Below the pieces are notes generated by a model, which worked only from the letters and a program-made list of their open reading frames with translations, was not told where the DNA came from and did not search any database. This document shows, in pieces, positions 54,443-62,916 of a stretch of 64,000 bases of DNA (position 1 is the first letter of the stretch; every line of letters begins with the position of its first letter). Origin of the DNA: Okeania sp. KiyG1 (GTDB taxonomy: Bacteria > Cyanobacteriota > Cyanobacteriia > Cyanobacteriales > Microcoleaceae); the NCBI RefSeq assembly GCF_014132355.1, contig NZ_BLZO01000033.1:1-64000 (forward strand). The letters run 5' to 3'. A program made the translations under genes and the position numbers.

Positions 54443-55100
54443 AAATAGTGGGTATCGTTCATTAAAGAATAGTTATTTCTATCGTTTTTACCTTTTTTTC
54501 AATATTTCCTCCTTCTTCCTTCTTCCTTCTTCCTTCTTTCTTGCTTCTACTATTTGTAACAAACACTTATCAAATTGGTATAACCTTTGCTTCGACTGCT
54601 ATGCTTAGGGTTTGCTGAAAAAGTTTTATGAGTGAGGGTAGGAGACAGGAGACAGGAGACAACCCACCCCTCGCCCCTCCCCTCCCAACCCACCCCTAAC
54701 CCCGACCGTGGAGGGGAGGGGAAGACAGGAGAAATGGGAATGAGCGAGGAGGTAGGAGCTAAGTTTTGTCCCTTAATTTTTCTGCCCAACTATGCGCCTA
54801 AAATACTAACTTTTTGAGCGTTTTAGACGTGATACCAGGTACTTTTTAAAGGCCCCAAAAAGGCACTTTTCTTTATCTGTAAATGCTTTTATATTTAATC
54901 AGCAAGCCCTACTTATGCAAGACTTCAATGATTAAGTAATTAGTAGAATTCAATAACTTTAAGAGCGATTATTAGGCAGTAAGTGTATATTATTCTTCTG
55001 TTTACTACTACCCTACTACCGGGCCAATGCCATTCGCCCCTACCACCCTACTACCGGGCCAATGCCATTCGCCCCTACTACCCTACTCCCCCTTCTTCCT
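54443..55100. repeat. repeat-filled spacer
   Basis: TTCCTTCTTCC runs lie at about 54510-54540; ATCAAATTGGTATA at about 54568 is a single MITE end like 30043-30054; CAACCCACCCCTAACCCCGA through GTGGAGGGGAG lies at about 54679-54721; and two tandem ACTACCGGGCCAATGCCATT-CGCCCCTAC units lie at about 55012-55080. No gene is present. Confidence 0.55.
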
Positions 55101-56996
55101 CTAATACCTACGATTTATTCTATCTCTAGCAGCTACTCTTAAAGTATATTCCATAGGTTGAGATGAATTAGAAACAACTACAAATTGATAATAACCAGAA
55201 GTTATAGTTTTACCCATCCATCGATTTATATTTCGATCTTCTATTAATGCTCTAGACCTATGACGATCGTTTTCGGGAGGATAAATAGATAAGAAAACCT
55301 CTGGAGAATTACCTCGTAACCTGACGCGTAAAATTTGGTCTGCTTGTATCCATGCTAAATAAATTTTACCTTCTCCTGGTTGTAAATTACCATTCACAAC
55401 TTCTCTAGATGAACCTCGTGTAAAACTAATTTCTTCTAAAGATTTTCTACTTTGTAAAGCTTTCATTGTATCAGTAGCGATCGCTTGCCAAATTTGACCC
55501 ATGGGTAAACCTATTATGTTTTTTCCACGGGGTTGTTCTGAGAATAAATAAAAAAATCGAGCATCGGTTAGATCGTTAAAAGCTGTACTACTAATATTTA
55601 ATCTACTAAGTTGAGACTTCCATCGATAAATATCATCTTTACTATAATTTCCTAATCTACGACGAGCATCTAAACTTAGTGTTTCTAGTTTGTTAAGTAA
55701 CTGGTTTGCTATTTCATACCACCGCCACTTCCATAATTTATCTTCTGAAGTTTCATCGCTCAAAGTTTGCCCTTTTTTTTGAGGATATTTAGCGTAGAAA
55801 AAGTCATCTACTAAGGGGAAAAAGAAAGATTCTTCAATGCCCGCTTTTTGGAGGCGATCGCTCAATTCTTTGGGTTTCTCATTGACAATTTTTTCTTTTT
55901 GATTAGAGTTGTATTCTAACCAAAAATTACCAGCTACCCAACCTATTCCTCCCATACTAAATATGGTTACTAATACTAATAAAATTGTTGACCAAATTGA
56001 AAATTTTTGAGTGTTATTAGTCGCAACTGGAATTTGGGAAACTGGTGTTGTTGTCACATTGGAGATTTGATCTGCAGTAATAGGTTGAGTAGAAATGATA
56101 TTTGGCGCTGCTTGGGTAGCTGCTAGGTCAGTACTAGAAGCAAAATTTTCAAGCTCTGCTATCACTTGACCAACTGTGGAATAGCGATCGCTTGGTTTAG
56201 GAGCTAACATTTTATCTAGCACGTTACCTAAACTTGGACTAATGCTAATTTTCTTGCGCCAGTTAAAGGTTAAGTTGTGAGGGTCTATCAAAAAAGAGGG
56301 TTCTTCTCCCGTCAGTAATACTAAGACTGTTGCTGCTAAAGCATATAAGTCGCTGTTGGCATTTATCATTCCTAGTCGCATTTGTTCGTCTGGTGCATAT
56401 CCGACTTTACCCAACCTTGTCGCTTGGAGCGAAATACCATGAGCATATTCAGACACTACTTTTGTTGCTGTTTCTTTGACTCCACCAAAATCTATTAATA
56501 CTGGCAGTTTATCGGAGCTTCGCAGAATGATATTATCTGGGGAAATGTCGCGGTGAATGACTCCCAAGTTATGAATATATTCTAAGACTGGTAATATTTG
56601 GAGTAAAAATTTTGTTACTTCTGTTTCCTTAAAAAAAGTGCCTTGACGTTTGCGGTTTTCTAGTAAAGCACGATAAGTTTTACCCTGTACATAATCTTGT
56701 ACTAAAAATAGATATCCTTCTCCATCTAATTTAAAGCGAAACATTTCTCGGAACCCAGGAATTTGTGGGTGTCGCAATTTGTAAAGTACCCCTGCTTCTC
56801 GCTCAAATAGTTCCTGGGATTTTTGCAAGGCGTAGCTACCATGTACTTGGGGGGCAAATTCTTTGAGTACACAGGGTTCTTGGAAACGATGGTTATCTTC
56901 TGCGAGGTAGGTGCGTCCAAAGCCACCATGTCCCAATTGTTTGACTATTTTATAGCGGTTAGTAAGTATAAGTCCAGGATATATAGGGTTATTCAT
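55101..56996 (-). CDS. membrane-anchored serine/threonine protein kinase
   Basis: The 631-residue protein has an N-terminal Hanks-type kinase (residues 15-290): Gly loop LGHGGFGRT (21-29), Lys45, Glu67, HRDISPDN (148-155) and DFGG (169-172); the usual APE is APDEQ (201-205), as in many cyanobacterial kinases. One membrane helix (about 332-357, IWSTILLVLVTIFSMGG) leads to an extracytoplasmic domain with GUN4-like sequence features (KYPQKKGQTLSDETSEDKLWKW) and a C-terminal beta domain (KIYLAWIQADQILRVRLRGN, SGYYQFVVVSNSS). All catalytic residues are present. Targets are unknown. The start at 56996 directly precedes homology. Confidence 0.9.
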   Translation of the reverse strand: MNNPIYPGLILTNRYKIVKQLGHGGFGRTYLAEDNHRFQEPCVLKEFAPQVHGSYALQKSQELFEREAGVLYKLRHPQIPGFREMFRFKLDGEGYLFLVQDYVQGKTYRALLENRKRQGTFFKETEVTKFLLQILPVLEYIHNLGVIHRDISPDNIILRSSDKLPVLIDFGGVKETATKVVSEYAHGISLQATRLGKVGYAPDEQMRLGMINANSDLYALAATVLVLLTGEEPSFLIDPHNLTFNWRKKISISPSLGNVLDKMLAPKPSDRYSTVGQVIAELENFASSTDLAATQAAPNIISTQPITADQISNVTTTPVSQIPVATNNTQKFSIWSTILLVLVTIFSMGGIGWVAGNFWLEYNSNQKEKIVNEKPKELSDRLQKAGIEESFFFPLVDDFFYAKYPQKKGQTLSDETSEDKLWKWRWYEIANQLLNKLETLSLDARRRLGNYSKDDIYRWKSQLSRLNISSTAFNDLTDARFFYLFSEQPRGKNIIGLPMGQIWQAIATDTMKALQSRKSLEEISFTRGSSREVVNGNLQPGEGKIYLAWIQADQILRVRLRGNSPEVFLSIYPPENDRHRSRALIEDRNINRWMGKTITSGYYQFVVVSNSSQPMEYTLRVAARDRINRRY

Positions 56997-57262
56997 AAAC
57001 AGGGATTATGGTTAGTTTGGGTCTAAGTTAGGGTTATTTCATTATATATATTGGCTTCCTACCGTTACAAAAATCGAAATTATCAATTTAGGAGCAAAAA
57101 GTCTGGGAAAAATTAATTACGTTAATCATCAGAGATTTTAGAGATTTTAATTAATATATTATCTACATATACGAGCTGATGATGTGACTGTGATAGCGGT
57201 CTTAACTAATTACCTTAACTACTGGAATTTTGATCGATAAAGAATTCAGGGGTTTTTAACTG
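56997..57262. other. divergent promoter region
   Basis: AT-rich spacer between the minus-strand kinase and the plus-strand SGNH-like gene; no repeat is recognised. Confidence 0.35.
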
Positions 57263-58459
57263 TTGTCTACAATCTGGTATTATCTACAAAAATCAACAAA
57301 AGTGAGAGATTATATTTTGGATAAACAAAAATTTATGATGAAAGTTGATATCTGGAAAAATCAGAAATATTATAAATTTTTGGCAGCAACTACTTACAGT
57401 ATTATTTTCACAATTACATTAACAGTAGTTTTTGTTCTTGCCAATATAATTTTTCCTTATCCTAACATTCCTAATTATGGTAATGATGTTAGTTTAAAGC
57501 TAAAATACTTTGCCGAACACAAAGATGAATATAATGCTATTTTCATCGGCCCTAGTACAACTTATAACGGTATAGTACCTCATTTATTTGATAAATTAAT
57601 GGCAGAACAAAACGTAGAAATTAAATCTTTTAATTTAGGATTTAGTGGAGCAACAGTAGCAGAGATAAACTTTTATTTAAGAAAAATAATTGCTTTAAGA
57701 CCGGCCAATTTAAAGTGGTTATTTATAGAATACTACGATTATTTAATTGAAGAGCTAGGTGATGCAGATTCTTTCAGAAGTATATATTGGCATACTCCCA
57801 GGCAAACTATCTTAGCTTTAGGTATAACTTTGGAACAAGAAAAACCTTTGCGAAAAAAGTTTTATAGTGCTTATGGTAATTTAAAAGTCTATTCTATAGA
57901 ACTTTATGGATGGGTAGATTTTCTGATTTTTGGTCAGAAAAAGTCTTAGGTTATAATTTAGTTGAATTTATAAAACAACCATACTCCAAACTGTTGATAC
58001 AAGAATCTGGATATTCTGCTTCAGATGGGAAAAAAACCTGCTAAAAGTGAGATTGGTCGTCGGCAAAGATTTTTAAATAATTTAGATGATTATTATCAAA
58101 GGGTAGATAAGTTGAAGCAAAGGAACACTGCATCAATTAATTTCTCTAAAACTTATAGCTTGAAGGTTCTCAAAAATATGTGCGATCGCATCGAAGAACA
58201 GGGAATTAAGCCCATTCTTTTTATATCTCCAACTTTGGAATATCAAGAATCAACAGCAATCGAATTGTATAAACGGTACAATAAATCGGCAGTTTTTGCT
58301 TTAGACAATCCCGAAATTTTCCCTACTTTATATCAAGTTGAAAGTAGATGGGGTTTCGCGCACCTAAATGACAGAGGTGCAAGGGAATTTACTCGTTTTA
58401 TGGCAGAACAATTTGCTCAATATCTTGAAACAGAAAAATCAGGAATCTATCCTTTTTAA
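57263..58459 (+). pseudogene. SGNH-like acyltransferase-associated protein with two compensating frameshifts
   Basis: 57263-57949 has one N-terminal membrane helix (YSIIFTITLTVVFVLANIIF) followed by YNAIFIGPSTTYNGIVPHLF, with a likely nucleophile Ser. About 57925-58030 continues in another frame (KVLGYNLVEFIKQPYSKLLI). 58025-58459 returns to the first frame (RIEEQGIKPILFISPTLEYQ, then FAHLNDRGAREF with a likely catalytic His). The break points are TTTTT near 57925 and A7 at 58029-58035. Such membrane-tethered SGNH proteins pair with MBOAT proteins in polysaccharide O-acetylation, as in alginate AlgJ/AlgX with AlgI. If the indels are real it is inactive. Confidence 0.7.
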
Positions 58460-59011
58460 CGAAGTCAGAAGTCAGAAGTCAGAAGTTATTTTTGTAAGGG
58501 GGATTTGAGCAAGGTTCCAAAAATATTTCGTCTTAAAAGGTGGGGTTGCGCGACTCAATCCTGTTTGATAAACATTTGATAAACATTAAAAATGATTTTT
58601 ACATAATTTCGCTTCCTGTTTTTCTTACTTACCGAAAAATTAATAATTAATAAATTTTAATTCAATAATTCAGCTTTATTAGCCGACCCTTTCAAGCGGA
58701 AAAAGAAATAATATTTCCTCACATTCAATTCCGTAAAGATTTTAACCATAGGTAATTATCCATTATCTATTAATGAAAGTTTTCTGTATCTATAAAATGC
58801 TGTAAATGTTATAATTTTAAAGAGTGATAGATTATATATTGGATAGACAAAAATTTATGACAAAAGTTGATATATCGAGAGATTCAACCCACCCCTAACC
58901 CTCCCAGGATGGGAAGTAGGGGATTTGAGCTTCGCTCCAAAAATATTTCGCCTTAAAAGGTGGGGTTGCGCGACCCAATCCTGTTTGATAAACATTTGAT
59001 AAACATTAGAA
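58460..59011. repeat. duplicated 5' end of the MBOAT gene and other fragments
   Basis: 58497-58630 and 58918-59051 are near-identical (period 421) and include GGGGATTTGAGC, AAAGGTGGGGTTGCGCGAC, GATAAACATTTGATAAACAT and the MBOAT start codon region. In the upstream copy the gene start has an in-frame TAA and is interrupted by a hairpin-type insert (about 58630-58770, TTACCGAAAAATTAATAATT to GGTAATTATCC), after which AGTTTTCTGTATCTAT resumes. 58800-58870 repeats the 5' region of the SGNH-like gene (57290-57355). Confidence 0.75.
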
Positions 59012-60517
59012 ATGATTTTTACTGAATTTCGCTTCCTGTTTTTCTTCCTTACAGTTTTCTGTATCTATTGGATATTAAGCGAACACCAACATCGTAAAAT
59101 TTGGTTACTCATTTGCAGCTATATTTTTTATGGCGCTTGGAATTGGCGCTTCTTATCTTTAATGTTGGCTTCCACAGTCATCGATTATATCGTTGGTTTG
59201 ATGATATCTAGACCGATAATTGATGATGCTAATTCAGATTGGGAAACTAAGGAAACTGATAAAACGAAAAACTTTGATTGGAACAACATTGCGTCCAAAC
59301 CTATAGACTCCCGACAACGCCAACTATGGCTAGTATTAAGTTTAATAGGCAATCTTGGTATCTTAGGATTTTTTAAGTACTATAACTTTTTCACTGATTC
59401 AGCTGCTAATTTTCTCAATTTTCTCGGTTTACCTATAAGTTTTCCGATTCTACAAATTATTCTACCTGTAGGAATTAGCTTTTATACCTTTCAAACCCTC
59501 AGCTACTCTTTAGATATTTACCGAGGTAAACTCAAACCAACTAAAAACTTTTGGGATTTTGCCTTGTTTGTCAGCTTTTTCCCCCAATTGGTTGCTGGAC
59601 CTATTGTTCGTGCTGCTATCTTTTTACCTCAGTTATTGACACCGAAAACATTTAGTCAAGTGGAGGTTAGGAGTTGTTTGATGCTGTTTCTGGTAGGATA
59701 TTTTAAGAAAGCTTGTATCGCAGATAATCTTTCTCTTATAGTTGATAAGTATTTTGCTAATCCAGAGATTTATACAGTAGCGAGTGCTTGGATCGCTGTA
59801 ATCTCTCTGAGCATCCAAGTTTACTGTGACTTTTCTGGATATTCAGATATGGCGATCGCATCTGCTGGTTTACTAGGCTATAAATTACCTTTAAATTTCA
59901 ACTTTCCTTACTTTGCCAGTAACATCACGGAACTGTGGAAACGCTGGCATATTACTATGTCTAGTTGGTTCCGAGACTATCTTTATATTCCTTTGATGAG
60001 AAGGCGGGAAAAGAAAGATAGAACCAGTATATTTTCTTATAGTAATCTTATCTATACTATGCTGGTAACGGGACTATGGCATGGTGCAGCTTGGCATTTT
60101 GTGATTTGGGGAGGACTAAATGGTATAGCTTTAGCGGTACATAAAGAATGGTCAATATGGGTATCTCCCTACAAGAAATTACTACCTGTCAGAAATGCTC
60201 TAGGTGTTCCTTTAACGTTTTACTGGTTTAGTGCTTCTGGAATCTTTTTTCGCAGTGAAGATTTTTTTAGTGGCTTAACTATTGTCAAGTCTTTTGTCTT
60301 GTTTAATTCTCCTGGTACTGAAAACTTAGGACTTCAAGCTGGATGGATTTTTATACCTTTAGTATTTTTACATTGGGCAGCATACAAAAACTGGTTTACT
60401 AACTGGTGGCGTATAATTCCCAATTGGAGTTTTGCAGCTATTTATGGAGTTTGTGTCTCTGCTATTTTACCTTTAGTTAGAGTTGCTCATCAACCTTTTA
60501 TCTACTTCCAATTCTAA
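59012..60517 (+). CDS. MBOAT-family O-acyltransferase (AlgI-like)
   Basis: The 501-residue polytopic membrane protein has the MBOAT/AlgI pattern: MIFTEFRFLFFFLTVFCIYW start, YYNFFTDSAANFLNFLGLPI, LPVGISFYTFQTLSYSLDIY, FWDFALFVSFFPQLVAGPIV, CDFSGYSDMAIASAGLLGY, FNFPYFASNITELWKRWHIT, and the catalytic His region TGLWHGAAWHFVIWGGLNG. These proteins pass acetyl groups across the membrane for O-acetylation of extracellular polysaccharide, usually with a periplasmic SGNH partner, here the broken gene upstream. An insert of about 30 charged residues lies near 70-100 (NSDWETKETDKTKNFDWNNI). The frame is intact. Confidence 0.92.
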   Translation: MIFTEFRFLFFFLTVFCIYWILSEHQHRKIWLLICSYIFYGAWNWRFLSLMLASTVIDYIVGLMISRPIIDDANSDWETKETDKTKNFDWNNIASKPIDSRQRQLWLVLSLIGNLGILGFFKYYNFFTDSAANFLNFLGLPISFPILQIILPVGISFYTFQTLSYSLDIYRGKLKPTKNFWDFALFVSFFPQLVAGPIVRAAIFLPQLLTPKTFSQVEVRSCLMLFLVGYFKKACIADNLSLIVDKYFANPEIYTVASAWIAVISLSIQVYCDFSGYSDMAIASAGLLGYKLPLNFNFPYFASNITELWKRWHITMSSWFRDYLYIPLMRRREKKDRTSIFSYSNLIYTMLVTGLWHGAAWHFVIWGGLNGIALAVHKEWSIWVSPYKKLLPVRNALGVPLTFYWFSASGIFFRSEDFFSGLTIVKSFVLFNSPGTENLGLQAGWIFIPLVFLHWAAYKNWFTNWWRIIPNWSFAAIYGVCVSAILPLVRVAHQPFIYFQF

Positions 60518-60576
60518 GTTTCAAGGTCATTTCAGTTATCAGTACCTCTGTAATAAGAACGGAAGAAAATACGGAA
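60518..60576. repeat. minimal STRR cassette
   Basis: ATTTCAGTTATCAGTACC at 60529-60546 is the cassette with a single heptamer, showing the constant flanks ATTTCAG and TACC directly. It follows the MBOAT stop. Confidence 0.6.
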
Positions 60577-62916
60577 TTCTCTTTCTGAAGCTCCGGAGTG
60601 ACTGCTTTGTTTCCTCAACTGCTCTGGTGTTAAAGTCAATTTATCTGCTTTTGTCATTTTATGAAGCACTACTAATGTGAGTGGTGATATTTTCCTTCTG
60701 TTGCGAATGTCGCAATAGTCGTTTCATTCTGTGAAGCTCCAAAATGATTGTGTTGGTTCCTCAACTGGTGAGGTGTTAAAGTCAATTTATCTGCTTTTGT
60801 CATTTTATGAAGCACTACTAATGTGAGTGGTGATATTTTCCTTCTGTTGCGAATGTCGCAATAGTCGTTTCATTCTGTGAAGCTCCAAAATGATTGTGTT
60901 GGTTCCTCAACTGGTGAGGTGTGAAAATCAATTTATCGGCTTTTCCCATTTTGTGAAGCTCCTGTGGTGATATTTTCCATTTGTTGCGAATGTCGCAATA
61001 GTCATTTCATTCTGTGAAGCTCCGAAGTAACTACTTTGTTTCTGCTAACTGGTGAGGTATGAAAACAATTTATCGGCTTTTCCCATTTTGTGAAGCACTC
61101 CGAATGTGAGTGGTGATATTTTCCTTCTGTTGCGAATGTCGCAATAGTCGTTTCATTCTGTGAAGCTCCGGAATGATTGTGTTGGTTCCTCAACTGCTGA
61201 GGTGTGAAAATCAATTTATCGGCTTTTCCCATTTTGTGAAGCTCCTGTGGTGATATTTTCCATTTGTTGCGTATGCCGCAATAGTCGTTTCATTCTGTGA
61301 AGCTCCGGAATGATTGTGTTGGTTCCTCAACTGCTGAGGTATGAAAATCAATTTATCGGCTTTTCCCATTTTGTGAAGCACTCCGAATGTGAGTGGTGAT
61401 ATTTTCCTTCTGTTGCGAATGTCGCAATAGTCGTTTCATTCTGTGAAGCTTCAAAATGATTGTGTTGGTTCCTCAACTGGTGAGGTGTGAAAATCAATTT
61501 ATCGGCTTTTCCCATTTTGTGAAGCTCCTGTGGTGATATTTTCCTTCTGTTGCGTATGCCGCAATAGTCGTTTCATTCTGTGAAGCTCCGAAGTAACTAC
61601 TTTGTTTCTGCTAACTGGTGAGGTATGAAAACAATTTATCGGCTTTTCCCATTTTGTGAAGCACTCCGAATGTGAGTGGTGATATTTTCCATTTGTTGCG
61701 TATGCCGCAATAGTCGTTTCATTCTGTGAAGCTCCAAAATGATTGTGTTGGTTCCTCAACTGCTGAGGTGTGAAAATCAATTTATCGGCTTTTCCCATTT
61801 TGTGAAGCTCCTGTGGTGATATTTTCCATTTGTTGCGTATGCCGCAATAGTCATTTCATTCTGTGAAGCTCCGAAGTAACTACTTTGTTTCTGCTAACTG
61901 GTGAGGTATGAAAACAATTTATCGGCTTTTCCCATTTTGTGAAGCACTCCGAATGTGAGTGGTGATATTTTCCTTCTGTTGCGAATGTCGCAATAGTCGT
62001 TTCATTCTGTGAAGCTTCAAAATGATTGTGTTGGTTCCTCAACTGGTGAGGTGTGAAAATCAATTTATCGGCTTTTCCCATTTTGTGAAGCTCCTGTGGT
62101 GATATTTTCCATTTGTTGCGTATGCCGCAATAGTCGTTTCATTCTGTGAAGCTCCGGAATGATTGTGTTGGTTCCTCAACTGCTGAGGTATGAAAATCAA
62201 TTTATCGGCTTTTCCCATTTTGTGAAGCACTCCGAATGTGAGTGGTGATATTTTCCTTCTGTTGCGAATGTCGCAATAGTCGTTTCATTCTGTGAAGCTT
62301 CAAAATGATTGTGTTGGTTCCTCAACTGGTGAGGTGTGAAAATCAATTTATCGGCTTTTCCCATTTTGTGAAGCTCCTGTGGTGATATTTTCCTTCTGTT
62401 GCGTATGCCGCAATAGTCGTTTCATTCTGTGAAGCTCCGAAGTAACTACTTTGTTTCTGCTAACTGGTGAGGTATGAAAACAATTTATCGGCTTTTCCCA
62501 TTTTGTGAAGCACTCCGAATGTGAGTGGTGATATTTTCCTTCTGTTGCGAATGTCGCAATAGTCGTTTCATTCTGTGAAGCTCCGGAATGATTGTGTTGG
62601 TTCCTCAACTGCTGAGGTGTGAAAATCAATTTATCGGCTTTTCCCATTTTGTGAAGCTCCTGTGGTGATATTTTCCTTCTGTTGCGTATGTCGCAATAGT
62701 CATTTCATTCTGTGAAGCTCCAGAGTAACTACTTTGTTTCTGCTAACTGGTGAGGTATGAAAACAATTTATCGGCTTTTCCCATTTTGTGAAGCACTCCG
62801 AATGTGAGTGGTGATATTTTCCTTCTGTTGCGAATGTCGCAATAGCCGTTTCATTCTGTGAAGCTCCAGAGTAACTACTTTGCTTCCTCAACTGGTGAGG
62901 TGTGAAAATCAGAAGT
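60577..62916. repeat. 2.3-kb tandem array with alternating 146- and 137-base units next to serpin
   Basis: Anchors TTCATTCTGTGAAGCT recur at 60723, 60869, 61006, 61152, 61289, 61435, 61572, 61718, 61855, 62001, 62138, 62284, 62421, 62567, 62704 and 62850 (a degenerate first at 60577). From 60869 on, spacings alternate 137 and 146, a 283-base dimer. Each unit holds the palindrome TTGCGAATGTCGCAA (or TTGCGTATGCCGCAA), and many a CCTCAACTGCTGAGG hairpin. The minus-strand frames (MGKADKLIFTPQQLRNQHNH and similar) are repeat translations. The junction with the serpin 3' end suggests the unit derives partly from that gene end. Confidence 0.95.

Noticed and set aside
60577-62916. CRISPR array, or a series of small proteins (frames beginning MGKADKLIFTPQQ)
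   Set aside because: Units of 137/146 bases adjoin without spacers; the frames are interrupted at random points and follow the repeat, not any protein family.
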